NCBI GenBank assembly: GCA_036675345.1
Contig: JAKFFE010000030.1
Span: 1 to 47,954 of the forward strand
Origin: JALYOC01 sp036675345
GTDB taxonomy: Bacteria > Myxococcota > Myxococcia > Myxococcales > Myxococcaceae
Reading direction: 5' to 3'
DNA: 47,954 bases
Shown one piece after another: positions 1-7,700 of the stretch; position 1 is the stretch's first letter, and the number at the start of each line of letters is the position of its first letter. A program made the translations under genes and the position numbers. The notes under the pieces were generated by a model, which did not search any database, was not told the DNA's origin, and saw only the letters and a list, made by a program, of their open reading frames with translations.

Positions 1-1
1 G

Positions 2-94
2 AAGCGGGCGTACGGCTTCCGGAACAAGGACCACTTCAAGATGGCCATCTACTTCCACTGCGGTGGGCTTGAGCTGTACCCAACCCCCGGCTGA
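2..94 (+). mobile_element. 3' end of an ISL3-like transposase gene (partial)
   Basis: The window opens inside a reading frame that ends in a TGA at 92-94. The last 30 residues begin KRAYGFRNKDHFKMAIYFHC and finish with GGLELYPTPG. This pattern (a K/R-A-x-G-F/Y-R-N block followed by a hydrophobic strand and a short tail) is what I know from the C-termini of ISL3-family DDE transposases. Only the end is visible, so neither catalytic residues nor integrity can be judged. Family assignment is from recall of the C-terminal motif and could be wrong at family level; a transposase tail is more secure than the ISL3 label. Confidence 0.6.
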
Positions 95-119
95 TACCCA
101 TGTAGAACCCGGAGGAACC
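95..119. repeat. Probable right inverted end of the ISL3-like element
   Basis: Directly after the transposase stop the sequence ends in GAACCCGGAGGAACC (105-119), so the outward-facing end reads GGTTCCTCCGGGTTC. ISL3-type ends commonly begin GG and carry a pyrimidine/purine-rich arm of this kind, and the family makes 8-bp target duplications at AT-rich sites. The next 8 bases (120-127) are TTATAATA, which would fit such a duplication. The left end is outside the window, so this is an inference. Confidence 0.35.
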
Positions 120-123
120 TTAT

Positions 124-135
124 AATATGCATATT
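124..135. repeat. Perfect 12-bp AT-rich palindrome
   Basis: AATATGCATATT reads identically on both strands. It lies just beyond the presumed insertion-sequence end and within an AT-rich patch that contrasts sharply with the surrounding GC-rich DNA. It may be part of the insertion target or an old element end. No function can be assigned. Confidence 0.5.
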
Positions 136-173
136 TCTTGCCCTCGCGCCGGGGTGAGTTGGCACCGAAATAA

Positions 174-191
174 TATTATTATAATGATATT
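174..191 (+). repeat. AT-rich 18-mer, left copy of an inverted pair
   Basis: TATTATTATAATGATATT occurs here and, as its exact reverse complement, at 23775-23792. This copy is flanked by CCGAAA (165-170) on the left and TTTTCGG on the right, so it can fold into an imperfect hairpin. Such a long exact AT-only match is very unlikely by chance in DNA of this composition. Confidence 0.65.
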
Positions 192-631
192 TTCGGAGGA
201 CTCTCAGCGGCCTTCGCCTGCCCCGAGGATCAGCAACAGCCAGGCGGGAGTACCTCGGTTGCGTTCGCGCACCCAGGTTCGCCCAGGGTTGAAGACAGGC
301 TCTTCCCGCCAGGGAAGGGCCGCTCTCTCCCTCATTCGCTTACCTGACTCAGCTCGGCGCCCCAGGGAGTGGGTCTGCATTGCCTCCGCGGTGTCCGCCT
401 CCAGGGTCCTCTCGATGTGCCGGGGGGGGCGCTCAGCGATTCGGGAGGCGCGCGTGCATCGATGGCTCACCACCACCCTCGACTTTGGACACACCTGGCC
501 CTGTCCACCGCTCGACTTCCGCAGACCGCAGGGACGTATCCGGCTGGGCGATCGCAGCGGTGGGGCCTTGCTCCTGGCTGCCGTTTCGGAAGAGGTTCCG
601 GCTGAACCCATCCGTCGCAGGAGGAAGTCCG
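192..631. other. Non-coding stretch before the VOC gene
   Basis: From the transposase stop to the VOC start (95-631, 537 bases) I see no supportable gene. It contains the IS end and AT-rich patch described separately, then GC-rich DNA with open frames on both strands that show low-complexity Arg/Pro/Gly composition typical of chance frames. It may be decayed mobile-element DNA. Confidence 0.5.
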
Positions 632-1075
632 ATGGCAGTGAAGCCCATTCCAGACAACTACCCCAGGCTGTGCCCGATCTTCACCGCCAAGGACAGCCTC
701 AAGGCGATCGACTTCTATACCCAGGTCCTGGGGGCCAAGGAGCGCTTCCGGATGAGCAACCCGGATGGCACGGTGGCGCACTGTGAGCTGGCCTTTGGCG
801 ACTCGGTGGTGATGTTCGGCGAGCCCTACGAGCCGACCCCCACCCCGGTGCCGCAGGCGCGCCTCTCCCTCTACGTGGAAGACTGCGACCAGGTCTTCAA
901 GCGGGCGGTGGCCGCAGGGGCGGTGGCCAAGAGCGAGCCGAAGACCCAGTTCTACGGTGACCGGATGGGCAAGGTGCTGGACCCATTCGGGATCGAGTGG
1001 TCCCTGGTCACCCACGTGGAAGACGTCTCCGAAGAGGAGATGAACAAGCGGATGGCTGCGATGGGCGGCGGCTAG
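632..1075 (+). CDS. VOC-family (glyoxalase-fold, PhnB-like) protein
   Basis: This encodes a 147-residue cytoplasmic protein. The start ATG was chosen because AGGAGG lies just upstream (about 619-624) and the protein then begins with the typical first beta strand, YPRLCPIFTAKDSLKAIDFY, followed by VLGAKERFRM and a C-terminal GDRMGKVLDPFGIEWSLVTH strand. This is the classic PhnB/3-demethylubiquinone methyltransferase-like arrangement of two beta-alpha-beta-beta-beta modules, a family with many uncharacterised members (bleomycin-resistance, glyoxalase and extradiol dioxygenase relatives). The C-terminus EEEMNKRMAAM is typical of the PhnB-like group. The substrate is not predictable. An upstream in-frame extension is rejected because of its biased composition and the good ribosome-binding site here. 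Confidence 0.9.
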   Translation: MAVKPIPDNYPRLCPIFTAKDSLKAIDFYTQVLGAKERFRMSNPDGTVAHCELAFGDSVVMFGEPYEPTPTPVPQARLSLYVEDCDQVFKRAVAAGAVAKSEPKTQFYGDRMGKVLDPFGIEWSLVTHVEDVSEEEMNKRMAAMGGG

Positions 1076-1258
1076 CAGGCAACCAGGGCCCCCTACGCGA
1101 ACTCTCCACGCGGGGTTCCCCTCTGGCGCAGGTGGTCCGACCGACCAGCGAAGCAGCGGACCGGGGCGAGTGAGGAGCGGGCCCGACCGGAGACCCCGGG
1201 TTGCACTCGGTCGGGCCGATGGCGGCTGCTATGGAGGGCCGGTGAGAGTCGCTCCTTG
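1076..1258. other. Intergenic region, nothing recognised
   Basis: The 183 bases between the VOC and DUF2079 genes hold no gene. Only the GGAGGG near 1231 before the DUF2079 start is notable. Confidence 0.4.
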
Positions 1259-2830
1259 ATGCTCGCTGCACTGCAGGCCCGAGCGCTGCCCGTGTTTGCC
1301 TGGGCGATCTGCCTCCTTGCCCTGGTCTGCATTCCGCTGGCCTGGGTTCACCGGGAGCTGAGCGCGCTGCGAAACTGGCAGTTGGGCCTGCACGTGCTGC
1401 TGTTCGGGGTCCTGGCGCTGATGCGCTTTCGCCCGCTCGAGTCCGCCGGGCCCTCCCGGCGCCTGCTGTGGATCAGCGCCCTGACCTCATTGGCCTGGGC
1501 CGTGGCCGCGCAGGCGATGAAGTACTTCGCCGTCTCCGTCAACGGGGTGGACTTCAGCATCTTCGACTGGATGCTCCACAACACCCTGGACGGGCGCTTC
1601 ATGTACTCGCCCATCTACGACGTGAACCACTTTGGAGTTCATCCCTCGTACTGGATGCTGTTGCTGGTTCCCCTCCACGCGCTGTGGCCTTCGCCGCTGC
1701 TGCTCACCCTCGTCACCGCGCTGGTGGTGTGGGGCGCCTGCCTTCCCCTCTGGCGTCTGGTGCTGGGCAAGACCCAGAGCCGCTGGATGGCCTGGCTGGC
1801 CTGCCTTGCCTATCTGACCTGCGCCTGGACCGGCCGGTTGCTGGACGGAGGTTTTCGCCCCGAGGTGCTCTATCCGCTCGCCGGGTTCACGTTGCTCCTG
1901 GCCTGGGAGCGCCAACGGTGGGTGTGGGGTGCGGCGCTGCTGTTTCTCTCGGTGAAGGAGGACGCCGCGCTGTACCTGGCGGGGCTGTCGTTGGGAGTCC
2001 TGGCAGTCCAGCCTCGCCGGTGGCGTCAGGGACTGGGCCTGCTGGTTCTGGCGGTGGCGGTCTTCGGAATCAACGTCGGCGTCGTCCAGCCAGCGGCGTT
2101 GTCCACCACCGGGGTCGCGCAGCCGAGCTATCTGACCTTCTGGTCCGAATATGGTGCCTCGCTCCCGGAGGTGGCGGCCTTCATGCTGACCCACCCGGTG
2201 CGGGTGGCGGGGGACGTGCTTGGATCCGGGTGGCTCAAGCTCCTGGGGCCCCTGCTGCTCTTGCCGCTCTTCTCTCCCCGAGCCTTGGCGATGCTGCTCC
2301 CCGGCCTGGTGCTGATGGGGACGGCCAGCAACCCGGTGGTGCACCAGTTCCGGATGTACTACCCGATTCCACTGCTCGCCGCGGCGCTGTGGGGCGCGGT
2401 GGATGCCTGCACCTCGCGCACTGCGGCTCGGCACCCCGCCTTCGCCAGAGGCCTGTTGGCCACGGTGCTGATTGCCTTTCCCTTGTTCTGGGATGGCTAC
2501 GTGAAGTTGCCTCCCCCGCGATGGGCCCTGCAACGGGAGCTGGCTTCACTGGGCGCCTCGCCCCTCTCGACCGGCTCGGGTCCGATCTGCGTGCAGACGG
2601 TGCTCTTTCCCCATCTCGGATACCCGCTGAACCCCACCCCGCTGTTCGAGGCACGTTGTCTCGCGCAGCCCGGCGCCCTCGCACTCGTCCACCCGGAGCT
2701 GGATCCGTTTCCACTCCAGAGGGAGGACCTGGAGCGAATGGTCTCCCAGGCCACTGCGGAAGGCAGAGCGCGCCGCCTGCCAGAGGGAACCTGGATCCTC
2801 TCTTCAGGACCGATCCCAACCGGGACTTGA
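1259..2830 (+). CDS. DUF2079 family polytopic membrane protein
   Basis: A protein of about 523 residues with many hydrophobic segments (roughly ten or more) and few charged loops. The block FSIFDWMLHNTLDGRFMYSP followed by NHFGVHPSYWMLLLVPLHAL is the hallmark of DUF2079 (N-terminal D, N-T-L-x-G and F-x-x-H-x-S motifs), a family distantly related to GT-C-type membrane glycosyltransferases. Later segments include an RPEVLYPL loop and a SVKEDAALYLAGLSLG helix start, where the VKED motif matches the family's conserved acidic pair. The ATG at 1259 is preceded by an in-frame TTG at 1256; either could be used, with GGAGGGCCGG upstream. The 183-base gap after the VOC gene suggests separate transcription. 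A role in transferring sugars from lipid carriers is possible but not shown. Confidence 0.88.
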   Translation: MLAALQARALPVFAWAICLLALVCIPLAWVHRELSALRNWQLGLHVLLFGVLALMRFRPLESAGPSRRLLWISALTSLAWAVAAQAMKYFAVSVNGVDFSIFDWMLHNTLDGRFMYSPIYDVNHFGVHPSYWMLLLVPLHALWPSPLLLTLVTALVVWGACLPLWRLVLGKTQSRWMAWLACLAYLTCAWTGRLLDGGFRPEVLYPLAGFTLLLAWERQRWVWGAALLFLSVKEDAALYLAGLSLGVLAVQPRRWRQGLGLLVLAVAVFGINVGVVQPAALSTTGVAQPSYLTFWSEYGASLPEVAAFMLTHPVRVAGDVLGSGWLKLLGPLLLLPLFSPRALAMLLPGLVLMGTASNPVVHQFRMYYPIPLLAAALWGAVDACTSRTAARHPAFARGLLATVLIAFPLFWDGYVKLPPPRWALQRELASLGASPLSTGSGPICVQTVLFPHLGYPLNPTPLFEARCLAQPGALALVHPELDPFPLQREDLERMVSQATAEGRARRLPEGTWILSSGPIPTGT

Positions 2831-2958
2831 ACGTCCCAGGGAGGAGCTCCGCGGCCTCCGCTGATCGAGCGCATCCCAGGGAGGGACCGAGAAGCGCAGC
2901 CGAACCGGCGTTTCCGTAGACGCGGTGAACACCGCGCCCGCGGCCAGGATGCCCTTCG

Positions 2959-4182
2959 CTAGTAGGTCGTTCCTGCGTCGGTGGCGCGAGGCGAAACGGG
3001 CACTGCGCTCGGGCTTGTCACCGAAGTCGGAGTGGCCACCGCTCCCGGCGCGCCCACCGGCGCCGGCTTGGCGATCTCCGCCGCCAGCAGACTCACCGCG
3101 GCGCCGAAGAACTTGGACCGGTTCCACCTCATCAGCGCGTGGTAGTTCGCGTGCATCAAGTACAACGGGCCGCTGTCTCCGCCCGGTCGGGCCAGGGTCG
3201 CCTTCCGCGCGCCGCCCTCGATCAGTTGCCCCGCGGGGGTCTTGAGGCCCAGCTTTCGCCAGGCGGTCAGCGTCTGGGGCAGCTTCTGGTTGTACAGCGC
3301 CTCCTCCAGCCCGGCGGGGACCTCCACCGGCTGACCCCAGGGTGACTTGGGGTCCCAGCCGATCCGGGACAGATAGCGAGCGGCGGAGGAGAACACGTCC
3401 GCCTCGGTGGACCAGATGTCCTTGCGCCCGTCCCCATTTCCATCCGCCGCGTAGGCCAGGAAGGTGGACGGCATGAACTGGCACTGCCCCATCGCTCCGG
3501 CCCAGGACCCCTTGAGGGTCTCGCGGGTGGCGTGGCCCTGCTCCAGGATCTTCAGCGCCGAGAACAGCTCGCCGCGGAAGAAGGTGGCCCGCCGCCCTTC
3601 ATGGGCCAGGGTGGCCAGGGCAGCGAGGATCGAAAAGTCCCCCTGCCGGGTGCCGTAGGCGCTCTCCACTCCCCACAGGGCCACCAGGTACTCCGGGTGG
3701 ACCCCGTACTTGGCGCCCACTTCCTCCAGCAGTTCCTGGTGCTGGGCATAGAGGGTCCGGCCCTTGTTGATCCTCCATTCGGAGAGGATGAGCTTCCGGT
3801 AGTCCTCGAAGGTCATCTTCTTCTCCGGCTGGTGCCGGTCCTTCTCGATCACCTCCGGCAGCGGCTGCAGCCCGTCCAGCGCGGCCAGGGTGGTCTCGGA
3901 GAACTTCCGCTTCTTGGCCTCGGCCTTCAGTTCGGTTAGCCAGTCCTCGAAGGAAACGGATGCCTTCGACGCGGCGGGCTCCTTCGACGCGGCGGGCTCC
4001 TTCGACGCGGCGGGCTCCTTCGACGCGGCGGGCTCCTTCGACGCGGCGGGTGCCTTCGACGCGGCGGGTTCCTTCGACGCGGCGGGTTCCTTCGACGCGG
4101 CGGGCTCCTTCGACGCGGCGGGCTCCTCTGCCAGGGCGGTGGGGGTGCAGACAACCAGGAGGGCGACCAGGAAGGCTCTCAT
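2959..4182 (-). CDS. Secreted lytic murein transglycosylase, GH103 / MltB-type, with a PAASK repeat linker
   Basis: This 407-residue protein should cleave peptidoglycan glycan strands to 1,6-anhydromuramyl products in the periplasm. Residues 1-18 (MRAFLVALLVVCTPTALA) are a signal peptide; the ATG at 4180-4182 was chosen because it opens this signal. Residues about 20-73 are nine copies of a six-residue (E/A)PAASK repeat, which form a charged flexible linker. The catalytic domain follows: FEDYRKLILSEWRINKG, then LVALWGVESAYGTRQGDFS with the presumed acid/base Glu173, then SWAGAMGQCQFMPSTFLAYA and a D-rich NGDGRKDIW loop, all typical of the MltB_2/SLT_2 group. The C-terminus is Ala/Pro/Ser/Thr rich and no peptidoglycan-binding domain is evident. 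No Cys lipobox was seen, so it is probably soluble in the periplasm or secreted. Confidence 0.92.
   Translation of the reverse strand: MRAFLVALLVVCTPTALAEEPAASKEPAASKEPAASKEPAASKAPAASKEPAASKEPAASKEPAASKEPAASKASVSFEDWLTELKAEAKKRKFSETTLAALDGLQPLPEVIEKDRHQPEKKMTFEDYRKLILSEWRINKGRTLYAQHQELLEEVGAKYGVHPEYLVALWGVESAYGTRQGDFSILAALATLAHEGRRATFFRGELFSALKILEQGHATRETLKGSWAGAMGQCQFMPSTFLAYAADGNGDGRKDIWSTEADVFSSAARYLSRIGWDPKSPWGQPVEVPAGLEEALYNQKLPQTLTAWRKLGLKTPAGQLIEGGARKATLARPGGDSGPLYLMHANYHALMRWNRSKFFGAAVSLLAAEIAKPAPVGAPGAVATPTSVTSPSAVPVSPRATDAGTTY
3965..4126 (-). repeat. Nine in-frame 18-bp tandem repeats inside the lytic transglycosylase gene
   Basis: The 18-base unit TTCGACGCGGCGGGCTCC (plus strand) is repeated nine times without interruption, with only point changes: one unit ends TGCC and two carry GGGTTCC. 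On the coding strand each unit gives (E/A)PAASK. The near-identity at DNA level suggests recent expansion by slippage or unequal exchange, so copy number probably varies between strains. Confidence 0.95.
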
Positions 4183-4308
4183 CGGAGTCTTCAACGCACG
4201 GCGCGCGCCGATGTTCCAGTTCGCATCCACCGGCGGCCCGGACTTCATGACGGAGGGCACGTTTCTGTGTGGGACCAAACCCTGGAACCTTCCGCAGTCT
4301 CCGGAAAC
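4183..4308. other. Upstream region of the lytic transglycosylase
   Basis: No gene is visible between the transglycosylase start and the tandem array. It should carry the promoter for the leftward gene, but I see no convincing -35/-10 pair in this GC-rich DNA. Confidence 0.4.
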
Positions 4309-4646
4309 CTGGGCACCGAACGACCCAGCCCACGCAGGTCCGTCCCGACGTCTTGAACCCCGCCACCACTCCATCCATCCCGGACCGCCGCTCCGCTCAG
4401 CGGAGAGCCCCGCGCCGACGTCTTGAGCCCCGCCCCCTCTCCAGCAGTCCCGATCCACCGCTCAGCCCAGCCCGCTCCGACCTCCTGAACCCCGCCGCCC
4501 CTCCAGCAGTCCCGATCCACCGCTCAGCCCAGCCCGCTCCGATCTCCTGAACCCCGCCACCCCTCCAGCGGTCCCGAACCACCGCTCAGCCCGGCCCGCG
4601 CCGACTTCCTGAACCCCGCCACCTCTCCCCCAGTCCCGATCCGCCG
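4309..4646. repeat. Array of about 62-bp imperfect tandem repeats
   Basis: Units begin near 4371 (70 bp), 4441, 4503 and 4565 (62 bp each), with a more diverged unit before 4371 and a partial one from 4627. Recognisable words are AGCAGTCCCGATCCACCGC, CTCAGCCCAGCCCGCTCCG and CCTGAACCCCGCC. Because 62 is not a multiple of three the array is not coding. It fills the space between the divergent transglycosylase and the large lipoprotein gene. Confidence 0.85.
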
Positions 4647-4746
4647 ATGACCCGGTGCGGCATTTCCCCTTCGGGCCGGGTCAGGAACGCCGGGAGCCGT
4701 TCCCTGTAGGATGCCGGCCCCCGGATTCACCCCCTCAAGGTTCCCC

Positions 4747-7700
4747 GTGAAAACTCCCGCCCTTCGTGTCGCGCTCGCCAGCGCCTTCCTCGTGGTCTTC
4801 GCGGTGGGCTGTGGAGAGGAACCGGCGGAGTGTGGCGACGGAGTGCTGGCCTCCACCGAGGAGTGCGACGACGGCAACACCGACTCCACCGACTCTTGCG
4901 TCCAGTGTCGGGACGCGCGCTGCGGCGATGGCCAGGTCCTGACCGGGGAGGAGGCCTGTGACGACGGCAACACCGACGAGACCGACGCCTGCCGCTTCGA
5001 CTGCACCCTCCCCAGCTGCGGCGACGGGATCAAGCAGGTGGGAGAGGCCTGCGACGGCGCCTCCCTGGGCGATGAGACCTGCGAGAGCAACGGCTTCGGC
5101 GGGGGCACCCTGACCTGCCTGGAGAACTGCAGCGGCTTCGTCACCACCGGCTGCTGCGGTGACGGGGTGATCGGCGCCGGCGAGCTGTGCGACGGCGCAG
5201 CGGTGGGCGCGGTCACCTGCGGCGATCAGGGCCTGGGGGACGGGACCCTCCTCTGCAACGCCACCTGCAATGGCTACGACGTGGCCGGCTGCTGTGGGGA
5301 CGGCACCGTGGGGACCGGGGAGACCTGCGACGGGGCGGCGCTCAACGGCGCCACCTGCGAAGGAGAGGGCCTGGGCGCCGGCGCGCTGGCCTGCAACACC
5401 ACCTGCAACGGCTTCAACACCACCGCCTGCTGCGGCGACGGCACCGTGGGAGGAACCGAGGTCTGCGACGGCGCGGACCTGGCCAGCGCCACCTGCGAGA
5501 GCCTCGGCCATCAGTCCGGCACCCTCTCCTGCAGCGCCACCTGCGACGCCCTGGTGGAGAGCGCCTGCTGCGGCGACGGCACCGTGGGGGGATCCGAGGT
5601 CTGCGACGACACCGCCTTCAACGGCGCCACCTGCCAGTCGCTGGGCTACTACTCCGGCACCCTCTCCTGCAGCACCTCCTGCGGCCTGCAGACCGCCGGC
5701 TGCTGCGGCGACGGGGTGCGCGCCGCCACCGAGCTGTGCGACGGCGCGGACCTCAACGGGGTGACCTGCCTCGACCGGGGCTTCCGCGGCGGCGAGCTGG
5801 CCTGCGGCACCTGCGGCGGATACCGCACCGGCGCCTGCTGCGGCGACGGCACCGTGGGCGGCGACGAGCAATGCGACGACGGCAACGCCGTGGACGGGGA
5901 CGGCTGCGAGAACAGCTGCACCCTCACCGCCGGCTCGCTGCAGAACGTGACCGTGTGCCGCGACCTGCTCCCCCTGCCCAACGAGGTCTGCAAGGTCACC
6001 GCCGGCAGCGGGGCCAAGCTGATCACCGGGAACATCCTCCTCCCCAACGAGGTGCTCCGCGGGGGTCAGGTGGCGGTGGACGCCGCCGGGCAGATCACCT
6101 GCGTCGGCTGCGACTGCGCGGCCCAGGATCCGGCCGCCACCCAGATCACCTGCCCCCAGGGCGTGGTCAGCCCTGGCCTGATCAACGCGCACGACCACAT
6201 CACCTTCGCCAACGAGTTCCCGCAGCCCACCGCCGAGCGCTACGAGCACCGCCACGACTGGCGGGAGGGCCTCCGCGGCCACACCGAGCTCCTCACCCCC
6301 GGGGGCGCCTCCACCGCGCAGATCCAGTGGGGCGAGCTGCGCTATCTGCTGGGCGGAGCCACCTCGGTGATCGGCTCCGGCTCCGCTCCCGGGTGGCTGC
6401 GGAACCTGGACAAGTCGGACGCCCTGGAGGGCCTGGCCCAGCCGGCGGTGCTGTACCAGACCTTCCCCCTGGGGGACTCCTCCGGGCAGCTGCGGGACGG
6501 CAACTGCGACTACGGGACCCCGCACACCGAGGCCACCATCGCCGGCGCCAACGTGCCCGCGTACTTCCCCCACATCGGCGAGGGCATCGACCGGGAGGCG
6601 CGCAACGAGTTCTTCTGCACCGCCTTCTCCGACTTCGACACCACCCCGGTGGGCACCGGCCCCCGCGGCCTGAGCCACGATCTGATCGAGGCCAAGACCG
6701 CGGTGATCCACGCGGTGGGCTTCAAGCCCACCGACTTCGGCGAGATGGGCGTCCAGGGCAGCTCGATGATCTGGTCCCCCCGCTCCAACGTCTCCCTCTA
6801 CGGCGACACCGCCCAGGTCAGCGTCGCGGCCCGCATGGGGGTGAACATCGCCCTGGGGACCGACTGGATGCCCAGCGGTTCGATGAACATGCTGCGCGAG
6901 CTCAAGTGCGCGGACGACTGGAACCGGGAGCGGCTGGACGGCCACTTCACCGACCAGCAGCTGTGGCTGATGGTCACCCTCAACGCCGCCAAGGCCGCCC
7001 AGATGGAAGACGCGATCGGCGTGCTGGCGCTGGGACGGGTGGCGGACCTGGCGATCTTCGACGGCCGGGTCCGGGCCGACCACCGCGCCATCCTGAGCGG
7101 TGAGCCCTCCGATGTGACCCTGGTGCTGCGCGGCGGCAAGCCGCTGACCGGCGACGCGCAGGTGATCGCCGCCCTCACCAACCCCGGCAGCTGTGACCTG
7201 CTGGCGGTGTGTGGCGTGGACAAGCGGGTGTGCGCCCAGAGCGAGGTCGGCCGGTCCCTCTCCGCGCTGCAGTCCGCGGCCGGCAACATCTACGGGGCGG
7301 CGATCTGCGGCACCCCTGACAACGAGCCCACCTGCTCGCCCAACCGCCCGTTCTCGGTGAAGGGCTCCACCGTCTACACCGGGGTCCCCAACCTCAATGA
7401 CCTGGACGGAGACGGGATCGCCAACTCCTCCGACAACTGCGTCAACGCCTTCAACCCGATCCGCCCCCAGGACAGCGGCGCCCAGCCGGACTTCGACGGC
7501 GATGGCGAAGGGGACGTGTGCGACGTGTGCCCGCTCAACCCGGACACCACCACCTGCATCCCCTACGACCCGGCGGATCAGGACGTGGACGGAACGCTCA
7601 ACGCCGTCGACAACTGTCCCACCATCGCCAACGCCGACCAGCTGGATGGGGATGCGGACGGCAAGGGCGACGTCTGCGATGCCTGCCCCACTGTCTCCAA

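Noticed and set aside
4309..4646. Possible CRISPR array or repeat protein
   Set aside because: The 62-bp units are contiguous and vary only by substitutions, with no spacers; the period is not a multiple of three so no protein is encoded.
5187..7103. A 638-residue Arg/Gly/His-rich plus-strand frame within the lipoprotein gene
   Set aside because: It is a frame-shifted image of the cysteine repeats with extreme Arg content and no start signal.
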